Shown here piece by piece: positions 56,074 to 64,000 of a stretch of DNA of 64,000 bases. The stretch is from Acidovorax sp. GBBC 1281 (lineage in GTDB: Bacteria > Pseudomonadota > Gammaproteobacteria > Burkholderiales > Burkholderiaceae_C), in the NCBI RefSeq assembly GCF_028473645.1, contig NZ_CP097269.1, forward strand, positions 1,124,001 to 1,188,000. Reading direction: 5' to 3'. The position numbers were made by a program, and so were the translations under genes. The notes under the pieces were generated by a model. The model saw nothing but the letters and a program-made list of their open reading frames with translations, was not told the DNA's origin and ran no database searches. Each line of letters opens with the position of its first letter. Position 1 is the stretch's first letter.

Positions 56074-57759
56074 TCAACGGCCGGCCATGGCGCTGAGCCT
56101 GGGGATGGCACGGGTGTTCGCTACGGGCTGGGCATGCCTTTTTCCGACGCCCGCCTGCCCGCTGAACGATGGCCCTGCCTGGTGTGCCATGGCGTTGCTC
56201 ACCTCCGTTTGTGCGCCGAGCTTGAAAATGGCCACGGCCTGCAGGAGTTGCTGGGCTTGCGTGCTCAGGCTGCTGGCTGCCGCAGCGCTTTCCTCCACCA
56301 GGGCCGCGTTCTGCTGGGTCACCTGGTCCATCTGGACGATGGCCTCGCCCACCTGGGCTACGCCCTGGCTTTGCTCGGTGCTGGCGGCGCTCACCTCTCC
56401 GATGATGTCGGTGACGCGGCGGATGGCCGTGACCACCTCGGTCATGGTGCTGCCGGCCTTCGCCACCAGCGCCGTGCCCTCGCCCACCTGGGCCACGCTG
56501 CTGTCGATCAGTGACTTGATCTCTTTCGCGGCCTCTGCGCTGCGCTGCGCCAGGTTGCGCACTTCGCTGGCCACCACCGCGAAACCACGGCCTTGCTCGC
56601 CGGCCCGGGCGGCCTCCACGGCGGCGTTGAGCGCCAGGATGTTGGTCTGGAAGGCGATGCCGTCGATCACGCCGATGATGTCGGCGATGCGTTTGGAGCT
56701 GTCGTCGATGATCTTCATCGTACTCACGACGTCGTTCACCACCTGACCGCCCTGAGCGGCGACGGTCGATGCGCTCACGGCCAACTGGTTGGCCTGGCGG
56801 GCGTTGTCCGCGTTCTGTTTCACGGTGCTGGACAGCTCCTCCATCGAGGCCGCGGTTTCTTCCAGCGCGCTGGCTTGCTGTTCGGTGCGGGCCGACAGGT
56901 CGCTGTTGCCCTGGGCGATCTCGGCGCTGGCCGTAGCCACGCCGTCGGAGCCATGGCGCACGGTGGCGACCACCGAGGTCAGCGCCTCCTGCATGCGGGC
57001 CATGGCGGCCATCACGCTCACCGTGTCGCCGCTGCGCACCACCAGTGCCGCGCTCAGGTCGCCGGCCGCCACATTGTTGGCGGCTGCCGCCAACGCGGAG
57101 GGTTCGGCGCCCAGCGAACGGGAGAGATCACGAACGATGAGCCAGCCGACCAGCACGCTGACGATCAGCATCAGCGCTGCGGCCACACCCAGCACCACGG
57201 CCATGTTGTTGGCATGGGCCAGGGCCTCTTTGGCGACTTGATTGGCCAGGCCACGCTGGATTTCGCGGGATGCGTCCACGGCGCCGAACACGGCGTTTTG
57301 CAGGGTGCGCACTTCTTTGATCAGTAACGTTCCCGCCGCTGCGCTGTCACCGGCTTCCGCCAGAGCGATGGCCCGATCGATGGCCTGGTTGTAAGGCTCG
57401 CGGTTGGCGTTGATGATGCGCAGTTGCTCGCGGGTCATCGGCAGGGCCAGCGACGCATCCAGTTGCTGGAGCAGTGCGGTATTGGCCACGCGGGCTTCGG
57501 CAACCTTCTTCTTCTCGCCCTGGCGCAGTGTGGGGTCGCTGGAGATGATGATGTTGCGCACCGCGCGCGCGCCGTTGTTCAGGTTGTCCTTGATGTCGGT
57601 GAACTGTGCCACCTTGACCATGCGGTTGGCCGACACCTCGGTCAGGTCCTGGGCCAGGCCCTGCATGCGGAGCGCAGCGAGCAGCGCAATGGCGACGCCG
57701 AGGGTGGCGAGCAGCCCGAATCCGATGATCAATCGGGTGGAGATCTTGAGGTGTTGCAT
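56074..57759 (-). CDS. Methyl-accepting chemotaxis protein
   Basis: The 561-residue protein has two TM helices (about 9-30 and 190-210), a four-helix-bundle periplasmic sensor, a HAMP domain and the cytoplasmic signalling hairpin. The tip is [48 protein letters not shown]. No C-terminal CheB/CheR-binding pentapeptide is obvious. It is convergent with the REC-HPt gene, 23 nt apart, so proximity to the phosphorelay may be functional or fortuitous. Confidence 0.93.
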   Translation of the reverse strand: MQHLKISTRLIIGFGLLATLGVAIALLAALRMQGLAQDLTEVSANRMVKVAQFTDIKDNLNNGARAVRNIIISSDPTLRQGEKKKVAEARVANTALLQQLDASLALPMTREQLRIINANREPYNQAIDRAIALAEAGDSAAAGTLLIKEVRTLQNAVFGAVDASREIQRGLANQVAKEALAHANNMAVVLGVAAALMLIVSVLVGWLIVRDLSRSLGAEPSALAAAANNVAAGDLSAALVVRSGDTVSVMAAMARMQEALTSVVATVRHGSDGVATASAEIAQGNSDLSARTEQQASALEETAASMEELSSTVKQNADNARQANQLAVSASTVAAQGGQVVNDVVSTMKIIDDSSKRIADIIGVIDGIAFQTNILALNAAVEAARAGEQGRGFAVVASEVRNLAQRSAEAAKEIKSLIDSSVAQVGEGTALVAKAGSTMTEVVTAIRRVTDIIGEVSAASTEQSQGVAQVGEAIVQMDQVTQQNAALVEESAAAASSLSTQAQQLLQAVAIFKLGAQTEVSNAMAHQAGPSFSGQAGVGKRHAQPVANTRAIPRLSAMAGR

Positions 57760-58027
57760 GGTCAGTGCCTCGTCAATGTGGTGATGGAAATATCATTTTT
57801 ATTAATTATGCCATTTTCATTTCAAACGTGTGCAAACATTTCCTGGGTGTGCGCTCGTTGGCAGCCAGTCGCGCAGGCCACGGCTCGGCCCCCAGAGCAC
57901 GGTGGTCCAGGCAGCGGCAACAGGACGAAGTGGCGCATCCGGCGTGAGGCTCGGCGCGACGGTGAAGAAGCAACGAAGGAAAAAGAGCAGGGCGTCGCGC
58001 CCGACGCTCAGCGCTCGGTGCCGAAGC

Positions 58028-58720
58028 TCAGGGCATGACCCAGCGGTCCGCCGCCGCGCGGATGTGCGAGCGCATGGCCGACTCCGCCAGCAAGGGGTCG
58101 CGGGCCGCGAGGCAGCGGTAGATCTGCTCATGCTCGGCCAGGGCCGCATGCCAGGTCGGCTGGCCTTCCAGCCGCTCGCGCATGTGGCTGGCCAGCGGCC
58201 CGCGGCGCTCGTCGAACAGGCTGCCCACCAGCCGCACCAGCACCGAGTTGCCGGTCATCTCCGCGATGCGCACGTGGAACTCGCGGTCGTGCTCCAGCAC
58301 GTCGCGCCCGGCCGCGATGTCGGCGCGCATGGCGTCGATGCTCGCCTGCACGCGGGCCAGGCCGTCCGTCGTGGCGTGCACGCACGCCAGCACGATGACC
58401 GCCCCCTCCACCGCGCCCCGCGCCTGCATCAGTTCGGCCGGGCTCTCGCCCATGGAGGGGGGCAGGGCGGAGCGCCGCAGCGCGCGGCTGCACACGTACA
58501 CGCCCGAACCCATGCGGATCTCCACGCTGCCCTCGATCTCCAGCGCGATCAGCGCCTCGCGCAGCGAGGGGCGTGACACGCCCAGCTGCTGCGCCAGATC
58601 GCGCTCGGGCGGCAGGCGGCTGCCTTCCCGGTAATCGCCCTGCTGGATCAGCAGGCGCACCTTGTCCGCGATCTGCTGGTACAGGCGCCGGGATTCGAGG
58701 GCTTTGGTCGAGTCGTTCAT
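58028..58720 (-). CDS. GntR/FadR-family transcriptional regulator
   Basis: The 230-residue protein has an N-terminal winged HTH (GSRLPPERDLAQQLGVSRPSLREALIALEIEGSVEIRMGSGVYV) and an FCD effector domain with metal-ligand-type His/Asp in EHDREFHVRIAEMTGN and RSHIRAA. It is divergent from the ABC-dehydrogenase operon and very likely controls it, through related sites at 58739-58764 and 58850-58888. The likely inducer is a sugar acid or its breakdown product. The ATG 58720 is chosen; a TTG one codon upstream is also in frame. Confidence 0.92.
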   Translation of the reverse strand: MNDSTKALESRRLYQQIADKVRLLIQQGDYREGSRLPPERDLAQQLGVSRPSLREALIALEIEGSVEIRMGSGVYVCSRALRRSALPPSMGESPAELMQARGAVEGAVIVLACVHATTDGLARVQASIDAMRADIAAGRDVLEHDREFHVRIAEMTGNSVLVRLVGSLFDERRGPLASHMRERLEGQPTWHAALAEHEQIYRCLAARDPLLAESAMRSHIRAAADRWVMP

Positions 58721-58738
58721 CAAACGTGTGGATTGAAA

Positions 58739-58764
58739 TTGGCCAGACCATATGGCCTGACCAA
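58739..58764. promoter_or_regulatory. Candidate GntR operator 1 (near the regulator gene)
   Basis: An imperfect 26-bp dyad, arms TTGGCCAGACCAT and ATGGCCTGACCAA, is centred on CATATG (22 of 26 positions symmetrical). It begins 19 bp upstream of the regulator start. With flanking bases it shares AAATTGGCC-NN-ACCA with operator 2. Confidence 0.65.
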
Positions 58765-58849
58765 AAAGGGGTTGCGCGCAGTGTAGGGGGTGAAATCACC
58801 AGATTCCAAGCATTGGATCGCTGAAAACCCTTCGGCTGGGGTTAACCCG

Positions 58850-58888
58850 GTAAGGCCAATTTGAATTTGGCGCTCAAATTGGCCTTAC
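58850..58888. promoter_or_regulatory. Candidate GntR operator 2: perfect 15-bp inverted repeat
   Basis: The arms GTAAGGCCAATTTGA and TCAAATTGGCCTTAC are exact reverse complements separated by 9 bp. The repeat lies 50 bp upstream of the permease start codon at 58939. Its right half (58875-58890) matches operator 1 at 14 of 16 positions, which supports a common binding protein. Confidence 0.7.
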
Positions 58889-58938
58889 CAGAAACCCCCT
58901 GCGATGGGCCGCCGAGCGGTCCGCACGCCGACACTGCC

Positions 58939-59607
58939 TTGAACTACGCTTTCGACTTCTCCGCGCCGCTGGCCTACTGGCCCGATCTCCTGGCAGGGGC
59001 GTGGACCACGCTGTCGCTGGCATCGACCTTCTTCGGCTTCCTGGTGGGCGTGTTCTGCGCCCTGGCCAATACCGGCCGCTCGCGCTGGCTGGCCCGGCTG
59101 GCGGGGGCGTACATCGAGGTCATCCGCAACACGCCGCTGCTGGTGCAGGTGTTCATCGTGTACTTCGGGCTGGCCTCGCTGGGCCTGCAGGTGGGCGCTT
59201 TCACCGCGGCCATCGTGGCGCTGGTGGTGAACGTGGGGGCCTACACCAGCGAGATCGTGCGGGCCGGTATCGAGTCGATTCCCAAAAGCCAGCTGGAAGC
59301 GGCCGAATGCATGGGCCTGTCGCGCTGGCAGACGCTGCGCCATGTGGTGCTGCCGCCGGCCGTGTACCCGGCGCTGTCCAGCCAGTACGTGCTGCTGATG
59401 CTGGCCTCGTCGATCTGCTCGCAGATCTCGGCGGAGGAGCTGACGGCGGTGGCCAACCGCATCCAGTCGGACACCTTCCGCTCGGTGGAGACCTATCTCA
59501 TCGTGGCCGCGGCGTACCTGGCCATGTCGCTGGTGATGCGCGGCGCGCTCTGGCTGGTGGCTATGGTCGCCTTCCCGCGCCGCCGGCGCCTGGGCACCCC
59601 CCTTTAA
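58939..59607 (+). CDS. ABC importer permease 1 (PAAT/HisM type)
   Basis: The 222-residue protein has five or so TM helices. The EAA loop is ESIPKSQLEAAECMGLSRWQTLRHVVLPPA. The start is taken as TTG 58939, because LNYAFDFSAPLAYWPDLLAGAWTTL corresponds to the usual N-terminus of this permease type. An in-frame TTG at 58861 would include the operator-2 repeat in coding sequence and is judged less likely. No clear SD was found. It is the first gene of the operon. Confidence 0.85.
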   Translation: MNYAFDFSAPLAYWPDLLAGAWTTLSLASTFFGFLVGVFCALANTGRSRWLARLAGAYIEVIRNTPLLVQVFIVYFGLASLGLQVGAFTAAIVALVVNVGAYTSEIVRAGIESIPKSQLEAAECMGLSRWQTLRHVVLPPAVYPALSSQYVLLMLASSICSQISAEELTAVANRIQSDTFRSVETYLIVAAAYLAMSLVMRGALWLVAMVAFPRRRRLGTPL

Positions 59608-59625
59608 AAGCCGCAGGCACGCACC

Positions 59626-60259
59626 ATGGGCTTTCTCAACGCATCGCACCTTCAATTCCTGTTCGACGGCCTGCTGTGGACCGTGGGGCTTTCGCTGCTG
59701 GCGTTCGCTGGCGGCGGGCTGCTCGGCTTTGCCGTGGCGCTGGGCAGCTCGTACGGGCCGCGCTGGTCGCGCGTGGCCGTGTCCCTCTACATCAAGCTGA
59801 TCCAGGGCACGCCGCTCTTGGTGCTGCTGCCGCTGGCGTATTTCGGCCTGCCCTCGCTCGGGTTGAACGTGGCGCCGCTCACGGCGGCGGCGCTGGCGCT
59901 GTCGATCTACGTGTCGGCCTACCTGGGCGAGATCTGGCGTGGCTGCATCGAGTCGGTGCCGCGCACGCAGGCCGAGGCCGCGGAATGCCTGGCCCTGCGC
60001 TGGCACCAGCGCGTGTGGCACGTCATCCTGCCGCAGGCCGTGAAGATCGCCACGCCGCCCACCGTGGGCTTCATGGTGCAGATCGTCAAGAACACCTCGC
60101 TGGCCTCGGCCATCGGCTTCGTGGAACTGGCGCGGGCGGGCCAGATCATCAACAACTCCACCTTCGAGCCGTTCGTGATCTTCGTGATCGTGGCGGCCCT
60201 GTATTTCTCCCTGTGTTACCCGCTGTCGGTGCTGAGCCGTCGCCTGGAGAGGAGCTTTC

Positions 60260-60276
<17 letters not shown>
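59626..60276 (+). CDS. ABC importer permease 2 (PAAT/HisQ type)
   Basis: The 216-residue membrane protein has the EAA loop ESVPRTQAEAAECLALRWHQRVWHVILPQA. It is the second half of the heterodimeric permease, 18 nt after the first. The end overlaps the ATPase gene by 17 nt. Confidence 0.92.
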
Positions 60277-60988
<712 letters not shown>

Positions 60989-61067
60989 CGCTGCCACGGT
61001 GATTCCCGAGCCCCGCACCAGACGGGGCCGACCCCAACCCTTCCTTTTCACACGGAGACAAAGCCCC

Positions 61068-61844
61068 ATGACAACACCGCGTTCCTTCCTGCTGCGCACC
61101 CTGCTGGCCTCGGCCGCCCTGATGGCCTTCGGCGCCGGCAGCGCCCATGCCGATCTGCTCAAGGACATCCGCGAGGCCAAGAAGATCCGCATCGCCCTCG
61201 ACACCGGATCGCCGCCCTACGGCTTCGTGGACGACGCGATGAAGCCCGTGGGCTCCGACGTGGAGACCGCGCAGCTGCTGGCGCAGGACCTGGGCGTGGC
61301 CCTGGAGATGGTGCAGACCACCAGCCCCAACCGCATCCCGTTCCTGCAGACGGGCAAGGCCGACATCGTGGTCGCCTCGCTGTCGGTCACACCCGAGCGC
61401 GAGAAGGTCATCGACTTTTCGGTGCCCTACGCGCAGATCCTCGCCGTGGTCGCCGCCCCCAAGGCCGCGGACATCAAGGGCTTCGAAGACCTGCAGGGCA
61501 AGCGCGTGGCCACCACGCGCGGCTCCAACAACGACAAGGTCGTCACGCAGGGCGCCAAGGGCGCGCAGATCGTGCGCTTCGACGACGACGCCACGCTGGT
61601 CACCGCCGCAGTGAGCGGGCAGGCGGACATCATCGCCACCTCGCCCGCCATCGTGAACACGGTCCTGGCGAAATCGCCGCAGAAGGACCTGGTGCAGAAG
61701 TTCGTCATGCAGAAGGTGCCGCTGGGCGTCGGCCTGCGCAAGAACGAGCCCGAGCTGAAGGCCTGGATCAACGACTGGATCACCAAGAACACCGAGAACG
61801 GCAAGCTCGTGGCGATCTACAAGAAGTACCACGGCGGCAACTGA
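61068..61844 (+). CDS. ABC importer substrate-binding protein (family 3)
   Basis: The 258-residue protein has signal MTTPRSFLLRTLLASAALMAFGAGSAHA. The mature protein is SBP_bac_3 (KKIRIALDTGSPPYGFVDDAMKPVGSDVETAQLLAQDLG, and IVVASLSVTPEREKVIDFSVPY). It delivers the ligand to the two permeases. It starts 79 nt after the ATPase stop with a CGGAGA SD-like sequence. Confidence 0.92.
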   Translation: MTTPRSFLLRTLLASAALMAFGAGSAHADLLKDIREAKKIRIALDTGSPPYGFVDDAMKPVGSDVETAQLLAQDLGVALEMVQTTSPNRIPFLQTGKADIVVASLSVTPEREKVIDFSVPYAQILAVVAAPKAADIKGFEDLQGKRVATTRGSNNDKVVTQGAKGAQIVRFDDDATLVTAAVSGQADIIATSPAIVNTVLAKSPQKDLVQKFVMQKVPLGVGLRKNEPELKAWINDWITKNTENGKLVAIYKKYHGGN

Positions 61845-61903
61845 GCCAGCAGCCCATTCCACCGACCCACCCACCCCTCTTTTTCCTGCATTGCGAGCCC
61901 CCC

Positions 61904-62914
61904 ATGCTGACTGTCATCTGTGAAACCCCTGGCACCCTGCGCGCCGTGGAGCGCGAACGCCCCGTGCGCGGCGAGGGCGAAGTGCTGCTGCGCGTCAAGC
62001 GCGTGGGCGTGTGCGGCACCGACCTGCACATCTACACGGGCAACCAGCCGTTCCTGCAGTACCCGCGGGTGATGGGGCACGAACTGTCGGGCGTGGTGGA
62101 AGAGGCCGTGCCCGGCGGGCGGCTGGCGGTGGGCGACGTGGTCTATGTCATGCCCTACCTGTCGTGCGGCACCTGCGTGGCCTGCCGGCAGGGCAAGACC
62201 AATTGCTGCGTCAACATCCAGGTGCTGGGCGTGCACCGCGACGGCGCGTTCACCGAGGTGCTTTCGCTGCCCGAGGCCTTCGTGCACCGCGCCGAGGGCG
62301 CCACGCTGGATCAGGCCGCGATGATCGAGTTCCTCGCCATCGGCGCGCACGCCGTGCGCCGGGGCGACGTGCAGCCCGGCCAGCGCGTGCTGGTGGTGGG
62401 GGCCGGCCCGATCGGCATGGCCGCCATGATCTTCGCGAAGCTGCGCGGCGCCGAGGTGACGGCCATCGACGGCCGCCAGGACCGCGTGGCCTTTTGCCAG
62501 CGCGAGCTGGGCGTGGCCCATGCCGTGGCGCTGGGCGAGGGCGACGAGTCTCAGCTGTCCGCCGCCACGGGCGGCGAGTTCTACGACCAGGTGTTCGATG
62601 CCACGGGCAATGCCAAGGCCATCGAGCGCGGCTTCGGCTTCGTGGCGCACGGCGGCAAGTACGTGCTGATCTCGGTGGTGCGCGACACCATCACCTTCTC
62701 CGACCCCGAATTCCACAAGCGCGAGACCACGCTGCTGGGCAGCCGCAACGCCACCACCGAAGACTTCGAGACCGTGCTGGCCGCCATGCGCGCGGGCCAG
62801 GTGCCCACGGCGGCGCTCAACACGCACCGCATGGCCCTGGCCGACGTACCGGCCGATTTCGCGCGGCTGCTGGACCCCGCCCAGGGCGTGGTCAAGGCCC
62901 TGGTGGAAGTCTGA
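61904..62914 (+). CDS. Zinc-dependent medium-chain dehydrogenase (sugar-acid type)
   Basis: The 336-residue protein has the catalytic zinc site VGVCGTDLHIY and MGHELSG, the structural zinc cluster CGTCVACRQGKTNCC, and the Rossmann motif GAGPIG. It belongs to the L-threonine/L-idonate/L-galactonate/L-gulonate 5-dehydrogenase branch of MDR enzymes. With a mannitol-dehydrogenase-family reductase next to it, oxidation of an aldonate such as L-gulonate or L-galactonate to a keto-uronate is the best guess. Confidence 0.87.
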   Translation: MLTVICETPGTLRAVERERPVRGEGEVLLRVKRVGVCGTDLHIYTGNQPFLQYPRVMGHELSGVVEEAVPGGRLAVGDVVYVMPYLSCGTCVACRQGKTNCCVNIQVLGVHRDGAFTEVLSLPEAFVHRAEGATLDQAAMIEFLAIGAHAVRRGDVQPGQRVLVVGAGPIGMAAMIFAKLRGAEVTAIDGRQDRVAFCQRELGVAHAVALGEGDESQLSAATGGEFYDQVFDATGNAKAIERGFGFVAHGGKYVLISVVRDTITFSDPEFHKRETTLLGSRNATTEDFETVLAAMRAGQVPTAALNTHRMALADVPADFARLLDPAQGVVKALVEV

Positions 62915-62927
62915 GGAACGCGCGGCC

Positions 62928-64000
62928 ATGGTCCAACCCATCCTCCAGTTCGGCACCAGCCGGTTCCTGCAGGCGCACGTCGATCTGTTCGTGTCCGAGG
63001 CGCTGGCGGGCGCTCCCGGCGCGGGCGATGCGCTGGGTGGCATCACCGTGGTGCAGACCACCGACCGCCCCGACGGCGCGGCCCGCATCGCGGCGCTGGC
63101 GCGCGGCGAGGGCTACCCCGTGCGCATCCGGGGTCTCGCCGGCGGCGAGCGCGTGGACCGCACCGTGCAATGCACGGCGGTGCGCGAGGCCTGGCAGGCC
63201 GCCACGCACTGGCCCGAGCTGCGCGCCGCCGTGGCAGGACCGGTGCGCGTGATCGTCTCCAACACCGCAGACCGCGGCTACCTGCTCGACGACCGCGACG
63301 GCCCCGCCGCGCTGCGCCCGGGCAGCGCGCCGCCGCACAGCTTTCCCGCCAAGCTGCTGGTGCTGCTGCACGGCCGCTGGCAGGCCGCGCCGCAGGCGCC
63401 CATCACGCTGCTGCCGTGCGAACTGGTCGAGCGCAACGGCGACGTGCTGCGCGATGTGGTCGTGGGCCTGGCACGCCAATGGGCGCTGCCGGCCGAATGC
63501 ACCGACTGGCTCACGGCGCACTGCGTGTGGGGCAACTCGCTGGTGGACCGCATCGTGTCCGAGGCCATCGCGCCCGTGGGCGCGGTGGCCGAGCCCTATG
63601 CCGTCTGGGTGGTCGAGCGCCACCCGCGCCTCACGCTGCCGTGCAAGCACCCGGCCATCGTGCTCACCGACGACTTGGCGTTCTACGAGCGGCTCAAGCT
63701 GCTGCTGCTCAACGCCGGCCACACCTACCTGGCCGAGCGCTGGCAGCAGGAAGGCCGCGCCGCCGGCGAGACCGTGCGCGAGGCCATGGCCGATGCCGCG
63801 CTGCGCACCGGGCTGGAGGCGCTCTGGACCGAGGAGATCCTGCCCGTGTTCGGCGCCCTGGGCGCGCGGGCGCAGGCCGAGGCCTACCTCGTCGATGTGC
63901 GCGAGCGCTTCGAAAACCCGTTTCTGGACCACCGCATCGCCGACATCGCGCAGAACCACGCGCAAAAGAAGCAGCGCCGCTTCGGCCCCCTCGTGGCCCT
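62928..64000 (+). CDS. Mannitol dehydrogenase-family reductase (fructuronate/tagaturonate type), 3' end outside window
   Basis: The first 357 codons of a gene that continues past 64000. It starts MVQPILQFGTSRFLQAHVDLFVSEAL, has the nucleotide-proximal VSNTADRGYLL and the substrate motif K-x4-N-x2-H (KLLLLNAGH), as in UxaB/UxuB. Such enzymes reduce D-tagaturonate to D-altronate or D-fructuronate to D-mannonate. It follows the dehydrogenase by 13 nt. The next gene, outside the window, may be an aldonate dehydratase. Confidence 0.88.
   Translation, partial: MVQPILQFGTSRFLQAHVDLFVSEALAGAPGAGDALGGITVVQTTDRPDGAARIAALARGEGYPVRIRGLAGGERVDRTVQCTAVREAWQAATHWPELRAAVAGPVRVIVSNTADRGYLLDDRDGPAALRPGSAPPHSFPAKLLVLLHGRWQAAPQAPITLLPCELVERNGDVLRDVVVGLARQWALPAECTDWLTAHCVWGNSLVDRIVSEAIAPVGAVAEPYAVWVVERHPRLTLPCKHPAIVLTDDLAFYERLKLLLLNAGHTYLAERWQQEGRAAGETVREAMADAALRTGLEALWTEEILPVFGALGARAQAEAYLVDVRERFENPFLDHRIADIAQNHAQKKQRRFGPLVA

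Overview
The window is a roughly 68% GC, gene-dense stretch of a betaproteobacterial chromosome. The his-tat gene order, the protein sequences and a perfect PIP-box promoter in front of a candidate type III effector point to Comamonadaceae, most likely a plant-associated Acidovorax/Paracidovorax. That assignment rests on recall of families and gene order, not on a database search. I saw no rRNA, tRNA or CRISPR array.

Layout. 1-13218 (minus strand): a complete pelABCDEFG operon for the cationic exopolysaccharide Pel, followed by the start of an Ig-like lipoprotein gene. A divergent UDP-hexose 4-epimerase gene (13503-14510) could supply the sugar nucleotide. 14522-22776: a dicarboxylate/amino-acid symporter, a mutarotase, then a plus-strand run hisF - lipoprotein - hisI - hisE - DUF4870 - patatin - HIT - tatABC. 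23082-29838: an HtrA protease, an MHS-type transporter, an M28 peptidase of lower GC, a small membrane protein, an unusual cysteine-dioxygenase-like protein and a NIF3 protein. 30011-30905: a low-GC gene whose product starts MGLC and carries a plausible Cys-His-Asp triad, behind TTCGC-N15-TTCGC-N30-CAAAAT and a strong SD. This is the most interesting locus in the window. 30980-34108: moxR / DUF58 / VWA genes. 34322-41955: a second HtrA-like protease, TatD, a family-6 DNA glycosylase, a spermidine-synthase-like protein, an orphan GspE/PilB ATPase, and tctBA ending in a textbook terminator.

42049-43344 is a low-GC pair (DUF6402-like protein plus a small membrane protein). 43663-50862 holds an EamA transporter, an SDR lacking the catalytic Tyr/Lys, a candidate T6SS Tlde1 L,D-transpeptidase effector overlapping a putative immunity gene, an orphan ureD, a nucleoside deaminase, an NMT1-like binding protein, a 283-bp segment bounded by perfect 20-bp inverted repeats, and a 2OG-Fe(II) oxygenase. 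50928-57759 is a signalling cluster: PAS histidine kinase, periplasmic binding protein, HTH-REC regulator, REC-HPt protein and a chemoreceptor. 58028-64000 is a GntR-regulated catabolic operon: ABC importer, Zn-dehydrogenase and mannitol-dehydrogenase-family reductase, with two related operator-like sites in the divergent promoter region.

Three near-identical 35-bp intergenic elements (TACTAGGGC plus a GCTAT/ATAGC dyad) are scattered at 18.3, 29.8 and 36.3 kb. Coding boundaries come from reading frames, SD sequences and recalled family lengths. Alternative starts are noted where they are open.
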